From Cercophora sp. LCS_1 (taxonomy: Eukaryota; Ascomycota; Sordariomycetes; Sordariales; Lasiosphaeriaceae), in NCBI GenBank assembly GCA_036250225.1, contig JAPZLL010000005.1, positions 310,001 through 374,000 on the forward strand: a stretch of DNA of 64,000 nt, in the 5' to 3' direction. The position numbers and the translations under genes are program-made. Shown here piece after piece: positions 21,566 to 33,475 of this stretch (positions are counted from its first letter, which is position 1; the number at the start of each line of letters is the position of its first letter). The notes below the pieces were generated by a model. The model was given only the letters and a program-made list of their open reading frames with translations, did no database searches and was not told the origin of the DNA.

Positions 21566-24500
21566 CTAAAATAGACCGTCAATCTCCCCCGTCTCAGTGT
21601 CGACGTCAACGTTCAGATAGCCGGGAGCCGTTGGCAAGCCGGGGATGGTCTGGATGTCTGCCGCCAGCGCATAGAGGTAACCGGCACCGGCAGCCATCCG
21701 AACGTCCCTAATGGGCACAGTGAATCCCGTTGGAGCACCCTTGAGCTCGGGGTCATGGCTGAGCGAGTACTGTGTCTTGGCAATGCAGATGGGAAGGTTG
21801 CCGAAGCCCTGGCGGGTGTACGTGTCAACCTTCTTCTGCGCGAGCTCGCTGAACTCCACGGCAGCGGCCCCGTACATGTCACGGGCAATCTTTTCGATGC
21901 GCCCCTGGACAGTGCCGTCGAGGTTGTAGAGGAGTTTGAAGTCTTTGGGCTTCTCAGCCGCGGCAATCACACCTTTGGCAAGGTCAACAGCTCCTTTGCC
22001 GCCCTCGGCCCAGTGATTGGCAAGGATGGCATCCTCGGCGCCCGCCTTGATGGCTTCTTCACGGACGACGTCAATCTCGGCCGGGGTATCGGTCGAGAAC
22101 TTGTTGATGGCGACGACGACCGGGACGCCATAGGCCCTGGCGTTGGCAATGTGCTTTGCGAGGTTGGTACAACCCTTCCTCAGAATCTCAACGTTCTCCT
22201 CTTTGTACACCGGATTGAGTGGTGCTCCGGGAGAGATGGGAGGACCGCCACCATGGACCTTGAGCGCACGGATGGTAGCAACGACGACGACGACGTCCGG
22301 AACAAGACCGGATGTGCGGCACTTGATGTTGAAGAAGCGCTCACCACCCATGGTGAAGTCGAATCCAGCTTCAGTTACAACAAAACCAGCCTTGGCTGCG
22401 TGGTCCTCGTCAGGCTCGGTGCCCGCGAGTTTGAGGGCCATCTTATCGGCGAGGACAGAGCTGTTGCCAATGCTGATATTTGCGAACGGGCCGGCATGCA
22501 CAAAGACAGGTGTTCCCTCCAGTGTTTGCATCAGGTTGGGCTTGATGGCGTCCCTCATCAGGGCCGTAAGGGCACCTCCCGCGCCAATGTCGTCGCAAGT
22601 AACGGGATCGCCGCTCCTCGAGCTGGCAACCACCATTCTGCCAAGCCGCTCCCGGAGGTCTGCCAGGCTCGTGCTGAGGGCGAGAATGGCCATGCACTCA
22701 CTGGCAACCGAAATGTCGAAGCCCGTGACGCGGGTGTGGCCCTTCTCGGTCGGGGCAATGCCAACCTCGATTCCGCGCAAGTGGCGATCGTTGACATCAA
22801 GAACGCGTCTCCAGGTAATTGTCTCGGGGTCAATGTCGAGGCGTGCAAAGCGGCGAATCTCATCCTCGGTCAGCGAGTCGGGATCTGTCTTGTCAATCCC
22901 CAGCTTCTTCAAGCGACGGAACATGACCGGGGCAAACTCCCTCTTGCCATTTTTGGCAGGAATAAGACGCCTATACAAGGGGCCATCCTTCTGCGTGCTC
23001 TCGTGGAACATGCGGGTGTCAATCGCAGCTGCCAGAAGATTGTTGGCAGCTGAGATGGCGTGGATGTCGCCAGTCAAATGTAGATTAAACTCGTCCATCG
23101 GAATTACTTGGCTGTAGCCTCCGCCCGCGGCTCCGCCCTTGATGCCAAAGGTCGGCCCTTGGCTGGGTTGCCGGACGTTGGCGAAAGTGATGCGCCCAAC
23201 ATGCGCACCAAGTGCTTGCGCAAGGCCCATAGTCGTTGTGGACTTACCCTCGCCAAGAGGGGTAGGTGTGATACCGGTAACGACGACATAGCGACCATCA
23301 CGACGATGCGCTAGACGCTTGATGATGCCGAGGTCAACTTTGCCCTTGTAAGCACCATAAGGTTCAAGCTCTGATGGGGAAATGCCAACTTCTTGAGCGA
23401 TCTGGGTGACGTGTTTTGGTGCTTGCGCTCTGGAAATGGCGATATCCGAAGGAACAGGCTCGAGAAGTTTCAGAGGGAGTGGGACGATACGTCGCTGCTT
23501 CTGGGCGTTGAACGACTGCTTTGTAGCGTCAACAACGTTCTGGAGGAGCATAGCCACAGTCATGGGGCCAACACCACCAGGGACGGGCGTGATGAAAGAA
23601 GCAACTTGGGACGCAGACTCAAAGTCAACATCACCGACGAGCCGCTGGCCCGACTTCTTGGAGGCATCGGCAATATAGTTCGTGCCCACGTCGATGACTA
23701 CGGCACCCTCCTTGAGCCATTCTCCCTTAACGAACCCCGGTTGGCCAATGGCAACGACTACTACGTCGGCCTCCTTGAGGTGGCGCTCGAGATCTTTCGT
23801 TTTGGAGTGACATATGGTGACTGTGGCGTCCGCATTCTTGAGGAGGTAGCTGACGGGGCTGCCAACGATATCGCTGCGGCCGACCACGACGGCATTCTTC
23901 CCCTTCAGCTCGACACCAGCCTCCTCGAGGAGGACCATGACACCCTTGGGGGTGCAGGGGACAAAATACGGATGGCCGCCCCGTTTGGCGAGCTCGCCAA
24001 TATTAGTAGTTCCGAAGCCGTCCACATCCTTCTCGCTGCCAACGGCCGAGGTGACAGCATACTCGGAAACATGGCCCGGGAGCGGCAGCTGGACCAGAAT
24101 GCCGTGGACGGAGGGGTCGTTGTTGAGGCTTTGCACACGGGCGACAAGCTCAGCCTCGGTAGCGGATTCGTCAAACCTAATCAACTCGCAATCGATGCCC
24201 GTCTGCCTTTCAGTCAGCACGCTTCAACGCGCATGCAGTGCAAGCGCAGGTCTCACCTCCTCTGCCGCTTTCAACTTCATGCGCACATAGGTGGCTACAG
24301 AGATTCCCAAGTTAGCACCAGGGCATCATCACGGAGCCAAGATACAATGCGAAAAAAAGAGGGAATGGGCCTCATCGACGCTTGGGCGACGATGGCGGGG
24401 TAGCTTTTGGAGCTGGCAGTGTTGACTCACAGGAATCAGAACGGTCGCCCACTGTTTGAGCAATGTGTCAGCCAACAAACTCCAGGACTTGTCTCCTCTT

Positions 24501-24747
24501 GCGCAGGGCACAAACCTTGGATAATCTTGAGGGACGGCCGAAAGCGTGGGTTAGTCTCCTTGATCTCGGCGATTTCGATTCTCAGCCTCTCGCGAATTTT
24601 CTTCGCAGTGGCAGTGCCATCAATCTTCGTGGCAGCCATGATTTTGGAGCTGGAAAATGGCCTGGTAAGGGAGAAAACCGCAGGCGGTGCGGGATGGGAA
24701 CGCAAATGGGGAGCGGCGATGTTCCTGCTGAGAAGATAGCTCCCCAT
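21566..24747 (-). CDS. ADE3: C1-tetrahydrofolate synthase, trifunctional, with alternative mitochondrial start
   Basis: Carries methylene-THF dehydrogenase, methenyl-THF cyclohydrolase and formate-THF ligase, interconverting one-carbon units for purines, thymidylate and methionine. Exons are 24516-24747, 24431-24451, 24257-24294 and 21566-24202, giving 975 residues from the upstream ATG. The first 36 residues (MGSYLLSRNIAAPHLR, then RPFSSSKI) resemble a mitochondrial presequence. A second in-frame ATG at 24639 (MAATKIDGTATAKKI) would give a 939-residue cytosolic form. The dehydrogenase/cyclohydrolase domain shows SSTYVRMKLKAAEE (catalytic Tyr and Lys), VQLPLPGH, PCTPKGVMVLLE and GRSDIVGSPVSYLL. 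The ligase domain begins near TPTPLGEGKSTTTMGLAQAL (ATP loop) and runs to the C-terminus. It converges with the C2H2 regulator gene and diverges from the eIF3i gene. Confidence 0.97.
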
Positions 24748-26194
24748 GAGGCGGTGGGATGTGGATCGCGGGGCAGCGGATTGCACGCAATCGCAAGGCG
24801 CCGAGGCAAGGCGCCGAGGGTCGGGCAGCACCTCGCTCCACGTCGGTTCGGCTTTGCTCGCTGGAGCTGAGCTGGGACTTGCCAATCCCCGAGACTCATG
24901 TGCAACCCTGGGGATGCTTGACGCAGCTCCCCTCAAGCTTTTGCAGACATGCTTCGCCGTGTGTATCCTGTTGGCCCAGCGTCCTGAAGCGGATGCCCGC
25001 GAGATCAGACGAGCTAGGGTCATCGTTTCCGTATTTTCTGGCGTTTGCAAAATCGCCGCGGTATCGGCGTTGTAAAATCTGAACGATTTCTCCCGAGCAC
25101 GCGCCGACCCTCAGACGCAACCAATGGCTTCGGAACCCGCAAGGATGATCCGTATTCCCACCCGGAAGTGTCTCTGAGCAGATGGGACCCCAATTGGTGA
25201 CTTACCTTCCGCCTTGAGCCGGCTGTGGACGTTGTCACGTCGTTCAAGCTCGTTTCATAGGGCGGGGTGTTGGTGTGTCGGTCTTGGGGCGAAGGATCGC
25301 AGGAAAAAAGAGGAAATGACAAGAGACCAATGCTGTTGCTCATGACGAGGTTAATGAGTCTTATTATGAGTCTTTTGACATCCTGGTCTGAATATCTTGA
25401 GGGTGATGGGGGATGCTTTGACTCATGTCCCATGACCAGAAAGCCAGCGTGGGCAATTAGCAATAGAAACTCATGGTTGAGAGATGTTGCCGCTCCGGAA
25501 CTCGAAAACCAAAATGTACGGTCAAAGCATGTCACAATGTATTTTCGGCATTAAAAGTAGACCCTTGGGCCCAGTTCTGTGAGGTGCACCTGTCTCAACA
25601 GACAAATGGCAAGTTCTCAGGTCTGGGTCCAAGCAGACTCTAAGCACAATTTGATCCAAGTCACACAAAGCGGGAATGCCCCTCCATTGTCACGGCGTTG
25701 GGTTGTTCCAGTTCTGGGGGACAACTGCGCCACACAGTGTGGTTAGGCATGCAGGGCAACGCGGTCTTCAAACCACGGCTCACACTTCATAGGGTATTGT
25801 CTGGAAAACCTGGAAATGGAAGAGCATATTCAAGCATCATGATTTGGCTATGTGAGATTCGGTTGCTCATGTTTTGTGACTTGGAGAGAGACCGACAGTC
25901 TTTGGGGAGTGTGGCTCACATCCTGCCTTCAGCCACTGTAATAGGCTCAAAGCGGAAAGAGGGTTGGCTTGGCAGCGCCCCCATCGGCGGGGCACCCTGC
26001 AACTGGCGCCCCGCGATGACTCCGGTTTGGTTGGCTGCCAGTGTCTTCGCTACGCACAACCCGCCAAAAAATTACTGGTGCGCAAATCTCAATCCGCGGC
26101 GACGACAAGACAAAAGCTGCCCACCCTGCCCATCTCCTCCGCAGACTCGACCCTCTAGACCTTTACGGAAATCTCGTATCATTGACAACGAAAA
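24748..26194. promoter_or_regulatory. Divergent promoter region, C1-THF synthase / eIF3i
   Basis: This 1.45-kb spacer separates divergent starts. One TGACTCA motif occurs at 25419-25425. A 171-codon frame on the minus strand (25020-25535) has no recognisable motif and was not accepted as a gene. Confidence 0.5.
25419..25425. promoter_or_regulatory. TGACTCA, Gcn4/CPC1 (or Bas1)-type site
   Basis: Perfect 7-bp match to the general amino-acid control element, about 670 bp upstream of C1-THF synthase and 770 bp upstream of eIF3i. Yeast ADE3 is controlled by Bas1 and Gcn4 through TGACTC sites, so it fits, but a single 7-mer can occur by chance. Confidence 0.35.
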
Positions 26195-27327
26195 ATGAGG
26201 CCCATCCTGCTGTCCGGGCACGAAAGAGCCCTCACCCAAGTCAAGTGCGTTGAGCCGTTGTGCCGCATTGCCCCGTCACTCTTCTAACAGTCCTTGCGCT
26301 ACAGGTACAACCGCGATGGTGATCTCATCTTCTCGACCTCCAAGGACCAACAGATCTGCGCATGGTTTGCCCACAACGGCGAGAGACTAGGCACATACCA
26401 CGGCCACGTCGGCGCCATCTGGACCGTTGATGTTGACCCCACCACAACTCTCCTCGCCTCTGGGTCTGCCGACAACACGATCCGCCTCTGGGAAGTCAAG
26501 TCCGGAAAGCTGCTCAAGACATGGGAGTTCCCCACTGCGATCAAGCGTGTCGAGTTCAACGAGGATGGCACCAAGCTGCTGGGTGTAACGGAGAAGCGAA
26601 TGGGACATATGGGCTCCATTGTTGTGCTCGACATCACTCTCGACCCCGAGGCTGAACAAAGCGACGAGAAGGCCTTGACAATTGTCTGCGACGAGAGCAA
26701 GGCCACGGTTGCCGGATGGAGCTACCTCAGCAAATACATTATTGCTGGCCACGAGGATGGATCCATCTCGCAATATGACGCCAAGACCGGTGACCAGCTG
26801 TACAATTTCCCAATCCACGAGCTTAACATGCCGGTGGTCGATCTTCAGTGGTCTCAGGACAGGACATACTTCATCACTGCCTCCAAGGACAAATCGGCTA
26901 AGGTAACCACCCCCTTTATTCTATCGCCGCCCGTTCAACGGAAAGCTAACTTTCGTAGCTCATCTCCGCCAAGGACCTTGAGGTTCTCAAGACTTATGTG
27001 GCCGATACTCCGCTCAACAGTGCGGCCATGACCTACAAGAAGGATTTTGTTATCCTTGGTGGTGGTCAGGCTGCCATGGATGTCACGACTACCTCTGCTA
27101 GGCAAGGTAAATTCGAGGCCCGTTTCTATCACAAGATCTTCGAAGAGGAAATCGGTCGTGTTCGTGGCCATTTCGGTCCTCTCAACACTGTTGCCACCGA
27201 CCCTACGGGCAAGAGCTACTGCAGTGGCGGAGAGGACGGATATGTACGTGTGCACCACTTCGACAAGGGCTATTTCGACTTCGTGTATGAGGTGGAGAGG
27301 GAGCGTCAAAACAAATTAGCTGCTTGA
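26195..27327 (+). CDS. TIF34: Translation initiation factor eIF3 subunit I
   Basis: Seven-bladed WD40 subunit of eIF3, needed for 40S recruitment and scanning. Exons are 26195-26244, 26305-26902 and 26959-27327, giving 338 residues, normal for the family (about 325-350). The N-terminus MRPILLSGHERALTQVKYN spans intron 1. Blades show GHVGAIWTVDVDP, SGSADNTIRLWEV, AGHEDGSISQYD, SASKDKSAK-type (TASKDKSAK) and the C-terminal GHFGPLNTVATDPTGK. Both introns end in CTACAG or CGTAG, and GCTAAC precedes the second acceptor. Confidence 0.97.
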
Positions 27328-27917
27328 GGGATGTTTTGATTGCTGCGTCCTTTGTTATCGGGGCATTTATTACGGCGTTTACGGAACTATTTGCAAGCTT
27401 GGGAGGTTTCGGGTGCGGGAATGGAATCAGGGGAACGGGTGCTCCAGGAAAAATAAACTAGCCTTTCCATAACGAGCTGTGATTCCCAAGACGGATTTCC
27501 CGTCGGGACTGGCGATCTCGTAGTGCTCTTGCCTCTCGTGGGTCTACTTTTTTCCCTTGCATAGCGTGGAAAGTAATGTTTGTTTGACTTGTCAGATGGG
27601 AGCTGATGCGGCGGAAGGGATGGCAAGAGAGACTCGGCCTTGATGGAGAAACTCTGGCTTGGAGAGGCGCCAAGGGCAGACTATATTGTATAAAACCATG
27701 TGATTCAAGTCCTTTCCTTTGCCACATAGCCCGTGTCTACGAACAATCTTGGCTCTTCCGACACCCGAACGCCGTGAACGCCTGTAGTCTAATGACTTGA
27801 TATCACCTCGCACAGCTGTTTTCTATGATAACTACCCCCGACCGAACGAGCAGATCCGGGAACCTGGAGGCTCCATCCCCTTTACCTACTAGACCTAAAC
27901 GTCAAATGAGACCCCCA
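27328..27917. other. Convergent intergenic, eIF3i / ISWI
   Basis: 590 bp between two stop codons. I see only 3'-UTR-like sequence and no gene. Confidence 0.6.
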
Positions 27918-30900
27918 TCACTTCTTCTTCCCCTTGCCCTTTCCTTTCGAGCCACCGGCGGAGTTGGTCGATCCAACGCTGGATGCCCGTGACGGGGATG
28001 TCGAGTTCGCTTTGCTGGCGTTTGCCGACTTGACGTTATCCAAAGCCTTGTTCTGTCCGATGCGTCAGCACTATATATTTCAACGCGAATACAACCTGTG
28101 CCTACCTTGACTCCGTTGGCCTTTGCCTTCTTCTTGGCAGGGGCCATGCCAAGAATACTATCTTCGTCATTCTCGTCGTCATCTGGCTCTCTTTTGAGCT
28201 TTCCGTTAACCCCATTGGCCTTGTTAACATCCTCAAACTCCTTGACGACGGTAGTGAGCAATGTATTGCATCGGCGACTGAGTTCTGTGGGGGTACGACT
28301 GAGGAAGAACCAATCAAACCGAAAGAGTGGACTCTCGCGAATCTCGTCCCGAATCCTCTCATATATGCCCTCCGAATCAACACCATACTTGTCCAACAGC
28401 ACGAGGAGGAATCGATCCTCCTCCTCTGTGTAGACTTTCTTGTTGGTGGTTGATACAGAGTAGTTGATCTTGAGCTGTTGGAGAGGAACGCGATACTGGC
28501 CCATCTTCTTGCGAAGCATCTTCCGCTGATGCTCAATCTTGCGCATGCGGTCTTCGCCGTCCTCAATGACCTTGATGTACTTGTTGTAATCCGCAATCTC
28601 TGTATACCGTTGCCAAAACACCTTGGCGTACGCCTTAATCTCGGCAGGAGTCTTGTTATCCACCTCCAGTGCGATGTCCTCGTAGTTCGTTCTGCCGTAG
28701 CGACCAGAGCCGTTAATGAACTGCTGAAAGTCTCTGCGGTTCCAGTCGCCGAAGCCTTGCTCCGCCAGCTTCTCCTTCTCTTCCCGTTCCTCTTCTGTCA
28801 GGGGGGTCGCGTTATCAATCTCCTGCTGGTCGAGGGCTCTTTCGGCTTCACGCTCAGAAAGGGTCTCATCTTCGCCCTCTGGAAGCGGCACCTTGTATCC
28901 AATCTCCTTACGGTAGAAAGCAGTCTCTCGGTCCTGGAGGTCGCGCAGTCTGGGCGGGTAGAACTGATAGTCGTGAACTGGGATTTGTTTCGGCGCACGG
29001 GGAGCTTTGGGTTTCGTGTCGGCAGTTCTGCCGCCGGTGTGCAAGGCCTGCTTGTAGTACTTGTCGATGGAGTAGATCTGCTCTTTCCGCTCTCGCTTCG
29101 CAGGGTTAATCCAGTTGATGCCAATGTCCTTCTTCCGGGCGGCGAAGTCTTCTCCATTCCACTCGTACGCAGACTCCGAGGTGAACTTCTGCAGGTCATC
29201 AAGTCCAAGCTTCTCGTACTTTGCATTCAACTCTTTGGTGCGGCTCTCACCGGCTTCCAGAATCTTGTCGATATCATCGTCATCCAAGTTACCCCCCTTC
29301 TCAGCCAACTCACCAAAAGCACCTTTGGTGTTGAAGACTTTTTCGGCACCGTGCTGGATCATGGACAGCAGCTCATCTTTATTAGCCGCCGCCTTCGCGG
29401 CGACTTGAGCACGACCTTGCTGGATGACCAGCTGGTCGAGACGCAGCTTTTGGGCTGCTCTCTCCAAGACTTTCTCCTCGATCGCATTGTCCGTGACAAA
29501 TCGGTAAACAACAACTTGCTTCGTCTGACCAATGCGATGGGCTCGATCCATGGCCTGCAAGTCTGCCTGGGGGTTCCAATCGCTGTCATAAAGAATGACG
29601 ATATCGGCTGTTGTGAGATTGATGCCGAGACCGCCAGCTCTCGTGGTCAACAGGAAGACGAATTTCTCCGATCCAGGCTTGTTGTACTCGTCGATTGCGG
29701 CAATTCGATCCTCATGAGCAGTGCCGCCGTCAATGCGGCAGTACTTGTACTGGCGGAATACACAGTAATCTTCCAAGATGTCCAATAGACGACTCATTTG
29801 TGAGAAAATGAGAACACGACTTCCTTGGGCCCGCAGTCTCTTCAAAAGCTTGTCGAGGACCAGCATCTTACCAGCGTTATACACTAGATGCTCGTCTGTA
29901 GTGTAGGGCGGGCCTGGCTCGGCGCCCTCAAAGAGATAAGGGTGGTTGCAGCACTTTCGAAGCTGCATGACGATATTCAGTAGTCGCGTCTTCGATTCCC
30001 GCTTTCCACCAGCTCCGTTGACGGCGTCGATATCCTTTTCCAAGATCTTTTGGTACCACTTGACTTGCATCTCCGACATGCCAATATAGACATTGACTTC
30101 CTTCTTGGGAAGAAGACTCTTCTCCACATCGGCCTTGACACGACGCAACAAGAATGGTCTCAAAACACGATGGAGCTGTTGAACAACCTTGTCTTGATCC
30201 TGGTCCTTGTCCTGGTTTGAGAACCATTGATCGAACGCATCTGAATCTCCGAAGACGTCAGGAAGTAGAAAATTCAGCAACGCCCAGAGCTCGTGCAGGT
30301 TGTTTTGCAAAGGAGTACCGGTAATGAGGAGTCGATTTCTAGAGTTGAACATTCGAATGACCTGGGCCAAGGATGACTCCTCGTTCTTGATTCGATGGGC
30401 TTCGTCAATGATAATGTATTCCCACGCGAACTTTTTCAGGTGGGCTTTTTCTCGCAGAATCATCTCGTAGCTGGTGATGCAGACGTCGAAGTTTTCGTCC
30501 ACAAGACGGTCGCTGATCAGCTGTTGACGCTCCTCCTTGGCGCCCTGGAGAACCAACACATTGACCTCTGGTGTCCACTTGGCAAACTCTCTCTTCCAGT
30601 TATCGAGCGTTGATTTCGGCACCGTGATCAGGTGAGGGCCGGTGATGCCCATAATGTGGCGCAAATAGCCCAAGAAGGAAATGGTCTGGAGTGTCTTTCC
30701 AAGACCCATCTCATCGGCGAGAATGCCCGAAATACCATTCTCGTGCAGCGAGATAAGCCAATTGAGACCAGCGACCTGGTAATCTCTCATGGTGCCCTGG
30801 ATGAATGAGGGCGACTCACGGAAAACAGTCTCAGCAGAACCGCCGTGTTTCTCGTCCTTCAACAGCTCTGCATCCTCCTCGGCTTCGGTCCGGCGGCGTC

Positions 30901-31473
30901 TATCGGTAGTAGCACCGCCCTGACGACCGGCGCCTTTCTTCGCTTTGGCTGCTTCGGCGTTCTGGCGGTCGATCTCATTCATCACCTCGCGAATTTTGGG
31001 ATCAGGATTCGTCTCGATGAAATGGCGGAACAAATCGGTAAGTCCCAGGAGGTACCGGAAGCGACGTAAGGTATCATCTTCCTGTGAAAACTTAGTGCCT
31101 GTCGAGTCCACCATAGTGAAAAGAATCCATTACCTTTGACTCCCCAAGTCTGTCGTGCTTCTTTCCGAATATACTTCGGCGCAGTTGGTTTGCCTCGGTT
31201 CGCCTCTTGCGCCCGTCTGCGGGAAGATCGCCGGCAACACTGCTCGCTGTAGTATTCGGGTTTGTATCGGAGTCGGTGTAGTCGGGTGTCTCGTCAACCT
31301 CCTGGGCAGTGTCAGCATCGTTGTGCAAGAAACGGCGCGGTTGCGCATTGGTGAGCGGGGACATTAGGTCGTCATACCATATCGTCGTGTTGATTGTTCG
31401 CTGGTTCCGGCGCGTCTGCCATTGACACATCCGTGTCGTTGGCGTTGGCACTGGCGCGCGAACGGGGAGCCAT
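27918..31473 (-). CDS. ISW2: ISWI-family chromatin-remodelling ATPase
   Basis: SNF2-type ATPase that slides nucleosomes. Exons are 31378-31473, 31134-31301, 28106-31081 and 27918-28052, giving 1124 residues, close to yeast Isw2 (1120). The N-terminus is acidic, with an AutoN-like basic stretch RRSIFGKKHD. ATPase motifs include motif I DEMGLGKT (about 211-218), motif II DEAH (about 314-317), ITGTPLQNNLHELWALLNFLLPDVFG, and the helicase C lobe with SQMSRLLDILEDY, DSDWNPQADLQAMDRAHRIGQ. HAND, SANT (NRRDFQQFINGSGRYGR) and SLIDE (YTEEEDRFLLVLLDKYGVD) follow. The last exon is a low-complexity Ser tail ending KGKGKGKKK. The start ATG (31473) and the final exon come from splice joins rather than from the single long open frame. 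Whether it is the Isw1 or Isw2 orthologue is not settled here. Confidence 0.96.
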
Positions 31474-32770
31474 GGTGGGCTGAGGTGCTGGTCAAGCCTT
31501 GGGGCCAGGCACTTAAACGCGACTTAGACGCGCCTGGACCTCTGTAATTGTTCGAATACAAAGGCGACGGAACACTTGGGTAGGCTGTGGTGTTTTTTGT
31601 GATGATTTGGGGCTCGGTGGCGAAGCGAGGAAGGGAGTGTGGGTGATCCTCGGAAGTAGTGGTTGAAGGGTAGGAATGGTGTTCAGCGGGTGGGAATTTC
31701 TCGAGGTCGAAGTGCTACAAACCGCGTCAGGCGAAGATCAGCCAATCACCGCTGCTTTTGATAGCAGAGAGACCGGAGTGGGAGCGTTGATAGGCCCCAC
31801 AGCAGCTGGACAAAAGAAACGGTCGGACTGACTGACAACGTCCCCTATGCTTGCAGGCAGCGGAAACTGAACGACTTCAAGTATCAGTTTTCTTTTCTTC
31901 CCTGCAAATTTTTTCCCCTTTATTTTCTTGAACGGTTATTCGGTTCCATCAGTTCTTAGCCGGAAGGTAAAACATGTGCACATCCAGCATCACATAACTA
32001 CGTATTGTACTGGTACTATAGTCTTCAGCTAGTAACCGTTGGAAATATGAGAGCTCTCAAATACTTTCTGTAGAGAAGGTACAATTCATGGTTGTAACTG
32101 TGCTCGGGCATACACCTTGTCTGATCGGATTGAGCTTTGTCACCCAGTGCATGTAGTCCTCTCAGGGTGTCTTTTTTCGTACGGACGCACGGCTTGCTTG
32201 ATGATCCGGGCAGCGGCCCGTGCAGTCACTTGAATGGAACCCCACCACAGAAACAGCCTTTGAGCGACGGGCCTGAGAGACATCTTCCACCAGTCCCATC
32301 CTCTACGATTCCCAGGGTGGGCCCTGTGAAGTTGAACAGCTCAGCAACCTGTGAACAGCCAACGTTGGCTGCATCAGGAACGATCAACGCCCGAAAGCGA
32401 TTATATCTTTATTGCCAATCTCAAGAAAGGCACAACAAGAAAGGCACAATAATATACGTTTCGCAGGCTGCGTTGCAGCTCTCAGTCAAGAGAAGACACC
32501 TGCGCAAGCGAGATCTAGTGACCGACGACCATTGGACAGCCCGCTTCTATCCTTCCTGTCTCCCAAAGAGATCTTTGCGCGGCTCCACATCCTGGCTGGC
32601 CTGGTCAAAACCCCTCACAAGCATCCCTTTACTTCTATCGCCGCCACTAGACCTTCGAGGTTCAACATCACCGCTACGACGCTGCCACAAAGCCAAACGC
32701 CTACGACAAAGCTCACAGCAGCGAAGCTAGTCAACCACTTCAGCTTCACCAATCTGCGCGAACATTCGCC
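31474..32770. promoter_or_regulatory. Divergent promoter region, ISWI / HAPSTR1-like
   Basis: 1.3 kb between divergent starts. A frame of 197 codons (32137-32730 +) lacks family motifs and overlaps another open frame; it is read as leader sequence of the downstream gene. Confidence 0.5.
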
Positions 32771-33475
32771 ATGAGTAGCGAAACCGAGTTGCTCGACGCC
32801 TTCAAAGCGGCCGCCCTCTCTGTAACAAAGCTCTACAAGACGTCGGCTGCGGCCCAGACAAAATCACGCACGGATGGGTATCAAGACTGTCTGGAGGACC
32901 TTATTGCATTTCTGGATAGGGAGGGACTGGGGACGGGGGTTGGGGAGGGGAGCAGGATTCGAAGATGGGCCCTCGAGAGAGTAGATGGACGGGATGCGTC
33001 ACAGACACTGGAGAGCGAGGAAGATGAGGTAGAAAAACCCGAGTCCGCTGCTTCGCCCGAGGTACACCGCGCAGCCAGTGCACCGCAGCCATCACGGGCC
33101 GAGGTCCTGATGAAGGACACCGAACCACCAACCCATACCGTTCGAGAGCCTAGTCCGATACCAGATGAGCCCGCCGAGATCGTGGTCCCGTCACAGGAGA
33201 CATTCACATTTCAGTCGTCGCTACCGTACCCCAACCTAGCCAACTTGGATCTATCCGACTCACACGCCCACAATTCCTCGAGTCGACAAAATACATCTTC
33301 AGCGACACCGCGAACTGCAAGGGTTCGAGCCGTGCGACCTGGCCCACGAACCGCATTAGGCCGGGGCGCAGGTCAAAAACGGAAAGTTAACCTCGCTGAG
33401 ATCTTTGATCTTGCAAGTTTGAATAACGGCAAAGATGTGTTTGGAAATGGAGGGAAGCGAGGTCGGTTCGTCTGA
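32771..33475 (+). CDS. HAPSTR1-like (DUF4588) small protein
   Basis: Single-exon, 234-residue protein. The only structured-looking part is residues 9-60: AFKAAALSVTKLYKTSAAAQ, DGYQDCLEDLIAFLDREG and RIRRWALERVDGRD. This resembles the conserved helical core of human HAPSTR1/C16orf72 (pattern F-x2-AA-x-V-x-LYK-x-S, then GY-x5-D). HAPSTR1 is a nuclear HUWE1-associated stress-response regulator. The rest is acidic and Ser/Pro-rich, with a basic Arg-rich stretch near 190-210 and a C-terminal NLAEIFDLASLNNGKDVFG, which may be a conserved short motif. The family call is from memory of the human protein and is tentative. If it is wrong, the gene remains a fungal protein of unknown function. Confidence 0.5.
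   Translation: MSSETELLDAFKAAALSVTKLYKTSAAAQTKSRTDGYQDCLEDLIAFLDREGLGTGVGEGSRIRRWALERVDGRDASQTLESEEDEVEKPESAASPEVHRAASAPQPSRAEVLMKDTEPPTHTVREPSPIPDEPAEIVVPSQETFTFQSSLPYPNLANLDLSDSHAHNSSSRQNTSSATPRTARVRAVRPGPRTALGRGAGQKRKVNLAEIFDLASLNNGKDVFGNGGKRGRFV

Noticed and set aside
21755..23053. 432-codon frame antisense to C1-THF synthase
   Set aside because: Shadow of a strongly codon-biased gene; the opposite strand encodes the conserved enzyme.
24423..24429. TGACTCA at a C1-THF synthase intron
   Set aside because: It is the reverse complement of the intron 2 donor region GTGAGTCA, so the match follows from splice consensus.
25020..25535. 171-codon minus frame in the C1-THF/eIF3i gap
   Set aside because: No family motif and no supporting splice structure; lies in a divergent promoter.
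28478..29788. 436-codon frame antisense to the ISWI gene
   Set aside because: Shadow frame opposite the conserved HAND-SANT-SLIDE and helicase coding sequence.
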